Assembly: GCA_036510735.1 (NCBI GenBank)
Contig: DATCDK010000150.1
Coordinates: 1 to 19,741 of the forward strand
Length of the DNA stretch: 19,741 bases
Direction of reading: 5' to 3'
Source: PALSA-607 sp036510735
GTDB taxonomy: Bacteria > Actinomycetota > Actinomycetes > Acidothermales > Acidothermaceae
The notes under the pieces were generated by a model. That model had not been told where the DNA came from. It did not search any database and worked only from the letters and a program-made list of their open reading frames with translations. Below are positions 11,048-18,085 of this stretch, one piece after another (the stretch's first letter is position 1; each line of letters begins with the position of its first letter). The translations under genes and the position numbers were made by a program.

Positions 11048-11755
11048 CTAGATCTTGGCAACCTGGCTAAACGAGAGCTCGACCGGCGTCTCGCGGCCGA
11101 AGATCGACACCAGCACCTTGAGCTTCTGCTGGTCGGGGTTGATCTCGCTGATGCTCGCGGGCAGCGTGGCGAACGCGCCGTCGGTGACGGTGACCGACTC
11201 GCCCACCTCGAAGTCGACGATCCGTGGGGCAGCGGCAGCCTGGGCTTCCTTCTGCTCCTTGGTCGCCGGTGCGAGGAACCGGAACACTTCGTCGAGGGTC
11301 AGCGGTGACGGCTTGCTGGAGCTCGGCCCAACGAAGCCGGTGACGGCCGGGGTGTACCGGACCGCCGACCACGACTCGTCGGTCATTTCCATCCGGACCA
11401 GGAGGTAGCCGGGGAACACGTTGCGCTTGACGACCTGCCGCTTGCCGTTCTTGATCTCGGTGACCTCTTCTTGAGGTACCTCGATCTGGTAGATGAAGTC
11501 CTCCATGTTCAAGGACTGGATCCGGGTCTCGAGGTTCGCCTTGGCCTTGTTCTCATAACCGGCGTAGGTGTGCACGACGAACCAGTCGCCAGGTGCGCGC
11601 CGCAGTGCGTCACGGAACGCCTCCGCCGGATCGACCTCGACCTCGGCGACCTCGACTGCCGCGACCTCGGCCGGCACAAGGTCGGCGTCGACCTCGGCGT
11701 CAAGATCGATCTCGACATCGAGATCGGGGTCGGCGGGGGGCGGTAAGTCGGTCAC
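11048..11755 (-). CDS. nusG: Transcription termination/antitermination factor NusG
   Basis: NusG, 235 aa, binds the RNA polymerase clamp and couples it to Rho or the ribosome. Residues 1-55 are a strongly acidic Asp/Glu/Val/Ala extension (LDVEIDLDAEVDADL and AAVEVAEVEVD), a feature of actinobacterial NusG and absent from the E. coli protein of about 181 aa. The NGN domain covers about 57-165 (WFVVHTYAGYENKAKANLE, VFPGYLLVRMEM). The KOW domain covers about 182-235 (VGESVTVTDGAFATLPASI). A GTG start is chosen because GAAGAG lies about 8 nt upstream and it keeps the full acidic extension. It follows secE by 73 bp. Confidence 0.97.
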   Translation of the reverse strand: MTDLPPPADPDLDVEIDLDAEVDADLVPAEVAAVEVAEVEVDPAEAFRDALRRAPGDWFVVHTYAGYENKAKANLETRIQSLNMEDFIYQIEVPQEEVTEIKNGKRQVVKRNVFPGYLLVRMEMTDESWSAVRYTPAVTGFVGPSSSKPSPLTLDEVFRFLAPATKEQKEAQAAAAPRIVDFEVGESVTVTDGAFATLPASISEINPDQQKLKVLVSIFGRETPVELSFSQVAKI

Positions 11756-11828
11756 GTGGGCTGCTCTTCTTCCTTGAGGACGGCGAACTGCAACGAACTG
11801 CGCTTCTTCAGTACTGCAGGCGGGAGCG

Positions 11829-12086
11829 TCAGCCGAAGACCCGCAGGACCAACCAGTTGGCCCCGAAGTCGAGGCTGGCCACCAGCGCGATCATGAAGAC
11901 CGCGAAGACCAGCGTGACCGTCGTGTACGCGATCAACTCCTTGCGGGTCGGCCAGATGACCTTCCGCAACTCGGCGATGATCTGTCGCCACCACAGGCCG
12001 AGACGCGAAAACACGTTGCGGCGCTCGACGCGGCCAGCCTGCGGCGCCCGCCGAGGTGCAGCAGCACCGCTCGTGGTGTCGGTCAC
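11829..12086 (-). CDS. secE: Preprotein translocase subunit SecE
   Basis: SecE, 85 aa, is the small clamp subunit of the SecYEG channel in the inner membrane. The N-terminal 30 residues are hydrophilic and basic. An amphipathic helix with the family motif RKVIWPTRKEL lies at about 41-51, and one membrane helix spans about 53-72. This is the single-TM form usual outside the enterobacteria. GTG start with GGGAG 5 nt upstream. It is followed by nusG, the near-universal secE-nusG pair. Confidence 0.97.
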   Translation of the reverse strand: MTDTTSGAAAPRRAPQAGRVERRNVFSRLGLWWRQIIAELRKVIWPTRKELIAYTTVTLVFAVFMIALVASLDFGANWLVLRVFG

Positions 12087-12170
12087 GTGGACTCCCGCAG
12101 TTACCTAGGAAATGCTGTCAAAGCCGGTTGGTGCTCAGTCTGATCTCGCTGTACTGGTCTCGTGTGCTGC

Positions 12171-12202
12171 GGTTCTGGTCTGCTGTGGTTCTGGTCTGCT
12201 GT
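12171..12202. repeat. Two tandem 16-bp repeats between tRNA-Trp and secE
   Basis: GGTTCTGGTCTGCTGT occurs twice in a row (12171-12186 and 12187-12202). A degenerate third unit lies just upstream near 12154-12170. It falls in the 127-bp gap between tRNA-Trp and secE. No function is evident. Confidence 0.7.
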
Positions 12203-12213
12203 GGTGCGGCGTG

Positions 12214-12287
12214 CAGGGCAGGAGGGACTCGAACCCCCAACCGCCGGTTTTGGAGACCGGAACTCTGACCAGTTGAGCTACTGCCCT
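12214..12287 (-). tRNA. trnW: tRNA-Trp (anticodon CCA)
   Basis: A 74-nt cloverleaf on the minus strand. The acceptor AGGGCAG pairs with CTGCCCT, and the discriminator is G as expected for tRNA-Trp. The anticodon loop CTCCAAA gives CCA, and GGTTCGAGTCC forms the T-loop region. The 3' CCA is not encoded. It sits just before secE, the standard actinobacterial position. Confidence 0.97.
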
Positions 12288-12348
12288 TCGTGGCCCCGCG
12301 CACCATCACCACTCTTGCCACTTAACAGCTCAGGGGACCAGCCTCGAC

Positions 12349-12379
12349 AGTGTACGGGGCACGGCCGCGCACGGTCGAA
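12349..12379 (-). promoter_or_regulatory. Possible tRNA-Trp promoter
   Basis: On the minus strand TTCGAC (12374-12379) and TACACT (12349-12354) are 19 bp apart. The -10 is good, the -35 is one insertion away from TTGAC, and the spacing is long. It would start transcription about 55 nt before the tRNA. Confidence 0.35.
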
Positions 12380-12458
12380 CCGCTACCGGTAAATCGGGCG
12401 CCCAGGCGCCAAGAAACCCGGGCGCGTCCGCGGTCGCTGGCATGGGACCATGGACATC

Positions 12459-13670
12459 ATGACTGACACGTCCGGCAGGGTCTCGCGCCGCGTCGGCGCG
12501 ATCGCCGAATCCGCCACCCTCGCGGTCGATGCGAAAGCGAAGGCTTTGAAGGCGGCCGGGCAGCCGGTCATCGGATTCGGCGCAGGCGAGCCCGATTTTC
12601 CGACCCCACCGGCCATCGTCGAGGCCGCCATCGAGGCTGCCCGCGACCCCAAGAACCACCGCTACACGCCCGCGGCCGGCTTACCCGAACTGCGCGAAGC
12701 AATCGCGGTGAAGACGGCCCGCGACTCAGGATTCGCCGTCGAAGCAAGCAATGTGCTGGTCACCAACGGCGGCAAGCAGGCCGTCTACCAGGCGTTCGCG
12801 ACCCTGCTCGACCCCGGCGATGAGGTGCTGCTGCCGGCGCCCTACTGGACCACCTACCCCGAAGCGATCGCGCTCGCCGGCGGCGTCACCGTGCAGGTCG
12901 ACACCGACGAGTCGACCGGGTTCCGTGCCACGGTGAGCCAACTCGAGGCCGCTCGCACACCGCGCACGAAGGCCCTTCTCTTTTGCTCGCCGTCCAACCC
13001 GACCGGCGCGGTCTACCCACCCGAGCAGGTTGCCGAGATCGGGCGTTGGGCCGTCGAGCACGGCATCTGGGTGCTCACCGACGAGATCTACGAGCACCTC
13101 GTCTATGGCGACGCGACGTTCTCGTCGATGCCCGTCGTCGTCCCCGAACTTGCTGCTACTTGCGTTGTCTTGAACGGTGTCGCGAAGACCTACGCGATGA
13201 CCGGCTGGCGGGTGGGCTGGATGATCGGGCCATCAGACGTCATCAAGGCCGCGACCAACCTGCAATCGCACCTGACCTCCAACGTCGCCAACGTGTCGCA
13301 ACGCGCGGCACTTGCGGCCGTGTCAGGCGACCTGTCGGCGGTCGCGATGATGCGCGAAGCGTTCGACCGCAGACGTCTCACGATCGTGTCGATGCTGAAC
13401 GACATTCCAGGCGTCGCCTGCGTCGCACCAGAGGGCGCGTTTTATGCCTACCCGTCGGTGAAAGCGATCCTGGGTCTCGAGCTGCGGGGCAAGTGTCCCT
13501 CGACGTCCGCCGAACTTGCCGAACTCGTGCTCGACGAGGCCGAGGTGGCCGTCGTCCCGGGTGAAGCATTTGGCACGCCCGGCTACTTCCGGTTGTCCTA
13601 TGCGTTGGGCGACGACGACCTCGTCGAGGGCGTCAACCGGCTGGGCAAGCTGCTGTCGGAGGCGCGCTAA
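12459..13670 (+). CDS. PLP-dependent aspartate-type aminotransferase (class I)
   Basis: A fold-type I aminotransferase of the class Ib aspartate/prephenate aminotransferase group, 403 aa from this start. In numbering from the in-frame ATG at 12450 (406 aa), GAGEPDFPTP is at 44-53, SNPTGAVYP at 182-190, Asp211 contacts the PLP ring nitrogen and Tyr214 follows it. The Schiff-base lysine is Lys246 in NGVAKTYAMTGWRVG. The C-terminal substrate arginine is in FRLSYAL. I prefer the second ATG because a weak GGGA lies about 11 nt upstream, while the first has no usable site; leaderless translation is also possible. It is the only intact protein gene on the plus strand here and is convergent with murB. 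Streptomyces carries an equivalent aminotransferase beside secE. Confidence 0.9.
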   Translation: MTDTSGRVSRRVGAIAESATLAVDAKAKALKAAGQPVIGFGAGEPDFPTPPAIVEAAIEAARDPKNHRYTPAAGLPELREAIAVKTARDSGFAVEASNVLVTNGGKQAVYQAFATLLDPGDEVLLPAPYWTTYPEAIALAGGVTVQVDTDESTGFRATVSQLEAARTPRTKALLFCSPSNPTGAVYPPEQVAEIGRWAVEHGIWVLTDEIYEHLVYGDATFSSMPVVVPELAATCVVLNGVAKTYAMTGWRVGWMIGPSDVIKAATNLQSHLTSNVANVSQRAALAAVSGDLSAVAMMREAFDRRRLTIVSMLNDIPGVACVAPEGAFYAYPSVKAILGLELRGKCPSTSAELAELVLDEAEVAVVPGEAFGTPGYFRLSYALGDDDLVEGVNRLGKLLSEAR

Positions 13671-13673
13671 ACG

Positions 13674-14714
13674 CTAGAGCGCGACGCCCACGAGCGCGGG
13701 TTCGACGTCGAGGGTCACGCCGAATCGGGTGCGGACGCCGTCGCGAATGTGAGCGGCGAACGCGACCAGTTCAGTGGTCGTCGCGCCGCCGCGATTCACC
13801 AGCGCGAGGGTGTGCTTGTTCGACAGCCCGACCCGCCCCTGACCATATCCGCGCGCGAACCCGGCCTGTTCGATGAGCCACGCGGCCGACGTCTTCACCA
13901 GCCCGTCGGTGGTCGGCCACTTTGGCGCACCGGCCGGCACCTCGTCGTCCCGCAGGATTGGATTCGTGAAGAACGAACCCACGCTCACCGAGTCAGGGTC
14001 GGCCGGATCGATCAGCATTCCCTTTGCTGCCCGTAGGCCAAGAACAGCAGCGCGGACGTCGAATGCCGCGGCACGTCCGCCGAGCTCGACACCGAGTGCG
14101 TCGGCAACCTGCTGGTAGCGCACCGGCTGCGATATCTGACTAGGTGTCAACGCGATGTCGACGCCGAGAACGACGTAGCGGCTGCCACCTTTGAGAGCAC
14201 TCGTGCGATAGCCGAACCGACAATCGCTTACGGGCAAGGGAATTTGGCGCCGTTCGACCCGGTCAAATACGCGGACGCCGGTCACCAGGTTGGACATCTC
14301 GGCACCGTACGCGCCGACGTTTTGAATCGGTGTGGCACCGGCGAGGCCCGGAATACCCGACAGGCACTCAACGCCGGCGAGGCCATGTGCAAGTGACGAC
14401 GTGACGACGTCGTCCCAGACCTCGCCGGCTTCGACGTGCATAACAACCTGTTCACCCGCTTGCTCGAATACGACGCCGCGATGTGCCACCCGCACGACTA
14501 GCCCGTCGAAGCCGTCATCGGCGATCACCAGGTTGCTGCCGCCGCCGAGCACCAGCACCGGAGTGCCTACTGCATCGGCCTGGGTAATCGCGTCGATGAG
14601 ATCAGCCGCGTTGTCGGCCCACACCAGATTCCTGGCCGCACCGCCGAGATGGATCGTCGTGTGGTCAGCCAACAACAACGAGTGGCCGGCCGCTGGATCC
14701 GTGGAGTCGAGCAC
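13674..14714 (-). CDS. murB: UDP-N-acetylenolpyruvoylglucosamine reductase
   Basis: MurB, 346 aa, reduces UDP-GlcNAc-enolpyruvate to UDP-MurNAc with NADPH and FAD in peptidoglycan synthesis. The FAD-binding part shows VLGGGSNLV (55-63) and GIPGLAGATPIQNVGAYG (120-137). The catalytic set is complete: Arg170 in CRFGYRTS, Ser247 in VGSFFTNP and Glu338 in DVEPALVG. This is the type I (E. coli-like) enzyme. The start is GTG with a weak AGGG upstream. Its stop lies 3 bp from the stop of the convergent aminotransferase. It follows the MFS gene by 58 bp, so it may receive read-through, but as an essential gene it probably has its own promoter. Confidence 0.97.
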   Translation of the reverse strand: MLDSTDPAAGHSLLLADHTTIHLGGAARNLVWADNAADLIDAITQADAVGTPVLVLGGGSNLVIADDGFDGLVVRVAHRGVVFEQAGEQVVMHVEAGEVWDDVVTSSLAHGLAGVECLSGIPGLAGATPIQNVGAYGAEMSNLVTGVRVFDRVERRQIPLPVSDCRFGYRTSALKGGSRYVVLGVDIALTPSQISQPVRYQQVADALGVELGGRAAAFDVRAAVLGLRAAKGMLIDPADPDSVSVGSFFTNPILRDDEVPAGAPKWPTTDGLVKTSAAWLIEQAGFARGYGQGRVGLSNKHTLALVNRGGATTTELVAFAAHIRDGVRTRFGVTLDVEPALVGVAL

Positions 14715-14737
14715 CCACGAACCCTACGGCCGGCCAC

Positions 14738-14757
14738 CGGTATTTCAGGAAACACCG
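14738..14757 (-). terminator. Weak hairpin between the MFS gene and murB
   Basis: CGGTATTTC (14738-14746) and GAAACACCG (14749-14757) are near-perfect inverted arms that form a stem of about 7 bp, including one G-U pair. The hairpin begins 16 nt after the MFS stop. No U-tract follows. It could insulate murB from the inducible exporter transcript. Confidence 0.3.
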
Positions 14758-14772
14758 TGTTGTTGCCCAGGC

Positions 14773-16194
14773 TTACGCCGCTGACGGCTCCAAGTCGCTG
14801 ATGTCAATCGACTCAGGCTCCGGGCTCGAGACCGGCGTGCGCGGGATCAGTAGCGCCGCGACACCGCCCAACGCGACGATCAGGGCACCCAACTTGACCG
14901 CCGGCACCACGCCGTCCGTGAACGCTTGCGCGTTCTGGTAGCTGCCGTAGTGCGCAAACACCGACGCGAGGACGGCGACGCCGAGCACGCCGCCCAGCTC
15001 GCGAATCGCGTTGTGCGCACCCGAAGCGATGCCCTGCTCCTCATGACGCACCGACGAGAGCACGAGGTTCGCGACAGGGGCGAAGAACAGCGCCATGCCG
15101 AAGCCGCTGAGTGCGAGACCGGGGACGATGTGGAGGTACGGCACGGTCGGAGTCGCGGTCACTGCCAGCCAGTACAGCCCGATGGCCTGCAGGAACAAAC
15201 CCACTGCGACGATCCGCCGACCACCGATGCGGTCGGACAGCAGCCCCGCGACCGGCGCGACGAAGATCGGCATCGCGGTCCACGGCAACGTGCGGACCCC
15301 GGCAGACAGCGGCGAGTAATGGTGGGCAACCTGCAGGAACTGAGCCAGCAGGAAGATCGCGCCGAACATTCCGAAGTACATGAACAGCGACGCGACGTTG
15401 CTCGCGGTGAACCCGCGGTTGCGGAACAACCGCAGCGGCAGCACCGGGTGGGCGGCCCGCATTTCCCACCGAACGAATGCGGCGAGGAAAACGACGCCGA
15501 TGACGAACAGGCCGATGATGGAGCTGTTCCCCCAGCCCCAGTCGTTCGCCTTCACCAGGCCAAGCACGACGGAGAACAGACCCGCTGTGGCGAGGCCGGT
15601 ACCGACTGCATCGAGCTTCGCAGCTGGACCGTGGCTCTCCTTCAGCAAGCGGCCGGCGACCGGCAGCAATGCGATACCGATCGGCACGTTGAGCCAGAAG
15701 ATCCACGACCATGACGCGCCTTCGACGATGGCGCCACCCACGACGGGTCCGACCGCGATCGCCAGGCCGGCGATCGCTCCCCACGCGCCGAGCGCGAGCC
15801 CGCGACGAGCCGGCGGAACGGCGACGCTGAGCAGTGTCAAGGTGAGTGGGGTGAGGATCGCACCGCCGACGCCCTGCAGCGCACGTGCGGCGACCAACTC
15901 GCCTGCCGTTGTCGACAACGCCGCGAGTGCGGAGGCAGTCGTGAAGATAGACAAGCCGATCATGAAGATCTTCTTGCGACCGAAGCGGTCGCCCAGGGTC
16001 GCGCCGGGCAACAGCAGCACGGCAAACGTCAACGTGTAGGCGTTTACCGTCCACTCAAGGCTCGACAGCGAGGCGTGTAGGTGGGTCTTGATTGCCGGCA
16101 ACGCCATCGTGACGACGAGGTTGTCGAGCGAGCTCATGAAAAGCGCGACCGAAGTGACGATGAATGTCGCCATTGGCCTTCCGCGTCCAGTCAT
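14773..16194 (-). CDS. MFS drug:H+ antiporter, 14-TM DHA2 family
   Basis: A DHA2 (EmrB/QacA-type) exporter, 473 aa, of the inner membrane. The motifs are the TM1 motif SSLDNLVVTMALPAI (Asp24), motif A GDRFGRKK (68-75) and antiporter motif C GPVVGGAI (149-156). Hydrophobic segments are consistent with 14 helices. The C-terminal 20 residues are hydrophilic and acidic. I moved the start from GTG 16236 to ATG 16194, because GGAGGA lies 6 nt upstream of it and the operator at 16221-16236 would otherwise be coding. It follows the tetR-like gene by 93 bp on the same strand, and both carry the same operator. Substrate cannot be predicted. Confidence 0.92.
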   Translation of the reverse strand: MTGRGRPMATFIVTSVALFMSSLDNLVVTMALPAIKTHLHASLSSLEWTVNAYTLTFAVLLLPGATLGDRFGRKKIFMIGLSIFTTASALAALSTTAGELVAARALQGVGGAILTPLTLTLLSVAVPPARRGLALGAWGAIAGLAIAVGPVVGGAIVEGASWSWIFWLNVPIGIALLPVAGRLLKESHGPAAKLDAVGTGLATAGLFSVVLGLVKANDWGWGNSSIIGLFVIGVVFLAAFVRWEMRAAHPVLPLRLFRNRGFTASNVASLFMYFGMFGAIFLLAQFLQVAHHYSPLSAGVRTLPWTAMPIFVAPVAGLLSDRIGGRRIVAVGLFLQAIGLYWLAVTATPTVPYLHIVPGLALSGFGMALFFAPVANLVLSSVRHEEQGIASGAHNAIRELGGVLGVAVLASVFAHYGSYQNAQAFTDGVVPAVKLGALIVALGGVAALLIPRTPVSSPEPESIDISDLEPSAA

Positions 16195-16200
16195 GTCATG

Positions 16201-16206
16201 TCCTCC
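16201..16206 (-). promoter_or_regulatory. Shine-Dalgarno sequence that sets the MFS gene start
   Basis: On the minus strand GGAGGA lies 6 nt before ATG 16194. An out-of-frame ATG at 16199 is too close to be used. The site rules against the GTG at 16236. Confidence 0.8.
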
Positions 16207-16220
16207 GGTTCGATCTGTAA

Positions 16221-16236
16221 GTGAGCAGTCACTCAC
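16221..16236 (-). promoter_or_regulatory. TetR operator 1, upstream of the MFS gene
   Basis: On the minus strand GTGAGTGACTGCTCAC is an inverted repeat (GTGAG, 6 nt, CTCAC). It matches operator 2 in front of the regulator gene at 13 of 16 bases (shared GTGAGTGACYRCTMAC). It lies 26 nt before the MFS start codon. I could not place a convincing -10/-35 pair around it. Confidence 0.7.
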
Positions 16237-16287
16237 CTAGGTGGCGATGAAAAATCAGGCACAGCAAGGAAAAACGGTGGGAGCGGT

Positions 16288-16827
16288 CTACTTCTCACTC
16301 GTGAGCGCGCGCGCCCACGGTTCGTCGATTTCGGCAAGGCCAAGTGCAGTCGAGACGTTGCAGAGCATGCCGTCCGCGAAGAAGACGGCGAGCATCTCAG
16401 CCGGTGCGCCAGAGGCGCGCTCGACCAATTGGTAGAGCCTTCGGAACCCGTCGCGCGCACACTCGCGAACCTGCGGGTCGTTGCATGCCGCGTACAACTG
16501 GAGTTGAGCCATCAGGTTTGCGCGGTCGGCGATCAAGCCGTAGTACGCGTGGCCCATCGCGTTGAGCGCCTCTTCGCCGGCCAGCCCTTCGGCGGCGGCT
16601 GTGAACGTCTGGGCGACGTTGTCGAAACACCGCTTGGACGCGGCGATGAACAGGTCGCGCTTGGTGCCGAACATCTTGAACAAGTAGGGCTGCGAGATAC
16701 CGGCGCGGACGGCGATTGCTTCCGTCGACGTGCCAGCTAGACCACCTTCGGCGAACTCAATGAGCGCTGCCGCGATCACCTGGTCACGGCGCTCGTCTGG
16801 GTCCATCCGGGTCTGGATTGCGCTCAT
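16288..16827 (-). CDS. TetR/AcrR-family transcriptional repressor
   Basis: A TetR-family regulator, 179 aa from ATG 16827. The DNA-binding helix-turn-helix covers about 15-60 (RDQVIAAALIEFAEGGLAG, ISQPYLFKMFGTKRDLF). The all-helical C-terminal half would bind an inducer and mediate dimerisation. The start was moved 7 codons in from GTG 16848, because a perfect TTGACA, 17 bp, TAACTT promoter ends 7 nt before this ATG. That places the transcript start at or next to the ATG, so the mRNA is leaderless. The neighbouring MFS exporter shares its operator, so a local repressor-exporter pair is likely. The ligand is unknown. Confidence 0.92.
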   Translation of the reverse strand: MSAIQTRMDPDERRDQVIAAALIEFAEGGLAGTSTEAIAVRAGISQPYLFKMFGTKRDLFIAASKRCFDNVAQTFTAAAEGLAGEEALNAMGHAYYGLIADRANLMAQLQLYAACNDPQVRECARDGFRRLYQLVERASGAPAEMLAVFFADGMLCNVSTALGLAEIDEPWARALTSEK

Positions 16828-16834
16828 GAAACTT

Positions 16835-16863
16835 AAGTTAGTGGTCACTCACTACCTTGTCAA
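16835..16863 (-). promoter_or_regulatory. Promoter of the tetR-like gene (leaderless)
   Basis: On the minus strand a perfect -35 TTGACA (16858-16863), a 17-bp spacer and -10 TAACTT (16835-16840). Seven bases separate the -10 from ATG 16827, so the mRNA should begin at or within a base of the start codon. Confidence 0.85.
16837..16852 (-). promoter_or_regulatory. TetR operator 2, within the tetR-like promoter
   Basis: On the minus strand GTGAGTGACCACTAAC matches operator 1 at 13 of 16 bases. It covers most of the spacer and overlaps the -10 box, so binding would block RNA polymerase. This supports autorepression. Confidence 0.75.
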
Positions 16864-16987
16864 CCGGGTTCGGTGACGATGGCCTGCGGACCGTTGATGC
16901 TCAGCGCGCGCAAGAACGCGCGGAGGACAACAACGCTCCCGAAATCGTCACCGCGAGCTGGTCGTTCGCGGCTGGGATAGTGAACGG

Positions 16988-17421
16988 GTGCGGATCGATC
17001 TGCTCGGACCCCTCGACGTCCGCGCCGGTGAACCCGGTGCCGAACGCTCCGTCGACCTTTCCGGTGCCCGGTTGCGGGGTCTCCTGATCCGCCTTGCAGT
17101 CGACGTCCCGCGCCCGGTCTCGCAAGCCACCCTCGTGGAGGCGCTGTGGGGCGAGGAACCGCCGCTCGATCCGGCGAACGCCCTGCAGGCACTCGTGTCG
17201 CGGCTGCGGCGTGGTCTGGGCGACGGCGACCTCGTGGTCCAGATGCCGGGCGGCTACGGCCTGGGCGTCGAGCGCGACGACGTCGATATGCATCGCTTCG
17301 CCGACGCCGTACGACGCGGCCGCGATGCGCTGCGGTCGGGCGACGCCGAGCCTGCAGCGTTTCGTGCTGCGCGAAGCACTCGACAGCTGGCGTGGCCCCA
17401 CGCCAGAAGGCTGGGGGGGCT
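16988..17421 (+). pseudogene. Broken SARP/AfsR-type regulator, N-terminal fragment
   Basis: From a GTG at 16988 the first 115 or so codons read as the winged-helix DNA-binding domain of AfsR/SARP-type regulators (MRIDLLGPLDVRAGE, LVEALWGEEPP, ALQALVSRLRRGL, GGYGLGVERDDVDMHRF). Bacterial transcriptional-activation-domain sequence then starts (RRGRDALRSGDAEPA). At about 17350-17365 the similarity passes to the next frame, where LREALDSWRGPTPE continues it, so a frameshift has occurred. It then stops at about 17410-17421, where DUF4143 sequence begins. The ATPase and TPR parts are missing. No clear Shine-Dalgarno sequence is seen. I regard it as a decayed remnant; a short DNA-binding peptide cannot be excluded. 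Confidence 0.75.
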
Positions 17422-18057
17422 TGGATGCGGGCCTATGCGGCTGCGACGGCCACCACCGCCACATTCGAGACGATCCGCGACGCAGCAACGCCAGGCGTGG
17501 GCAACAAGCCAGCATGGACGACGACGCTGCCGTGGCGCGACATACTCACCCGCCTGTGGCTGTTGGACCCCGTACAGGCATGGCTGCCGACGAACAACAA
17601 GCTCAATGAACTTGCTGCGGCCGACAAGCACCACCTGGCAGACCCTGCGCTGGCCGCGCGACTGCTGAACGTGACAGCCGGCAAGCTCTTGTCCGGCGGA
17701 GATGTGACCCCGTCCATCCCCCGCGATGGAACGTTGCTAGGTGCGCTGTTCGAGAGCCTCGTCGCGCTCAACCTGCGCGTTTACGCCCAAGCAGCACAAG
17801 CAGAGGTTCGGCATCTGCGAACCCAGCGCGGCGAGCACGAGGTCGACTTCATCGTCACCAGCGACGACGGGGGCGTGGTTGGGCTAGAGGTAAAGCTGTC
17901 CGCGGTGGTGAACGACGGCGACGTTAAGCACTTGAACTGGCTCCGCGACCGGATCGGTGACCAACTCCTCGACGCTGTGCTGGTCAACACCGGCAACGAG
18001 GCTTACCGCCGTCCGGACGGAATTGCCGTCATCCCGGCCGCTCTGCTGGGCCCCTAA
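17422..18057 (+). pseudogene. C-terminal half of a DUF4143 ATP-binding protein
   Basis: The frame encodes about 211 residues typical of the C-terminal half of AAA/DUF4143 proteins: WMRAYAAATATTATFETI, YRDILTRLW-like PWRDILTRLWLLDPV, KHHLADPALAARLL, DGTLLGALFESLV, and the restriction-endonuclease-like core GEHEVDFIVTSDDGGVVGLEVKLS. The stop lies after PAALLGP, a normal family end. The N-terminal AAA domain with Walker A and B, present in intact members of about 400 aa, is absent, and the sequence abuts the broken SARP gene. An ATG at 17425 follows a run of seven G, so a truncated protein could be made. It ends 28 bp from the hadB stop on the opposite strand. Confidence 0.75.
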
Positions 18058-18085
18058 GCGCGGCCAAGAATGGGACCACACTCAG

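Noticed and set aside
12100..12125. A TTGACA hexamer upstream of secE as a promoter -35
   Set aside because: The only -10-like hexamer downstream (TAACTG) is about 12 bp away, too close, and a properly spaced one is missing.
12118..12321. Short open frames around 12118-12392 on both strands
   Set aside because: They cross the tRNA-Trp gene and its flanks; no protein features.
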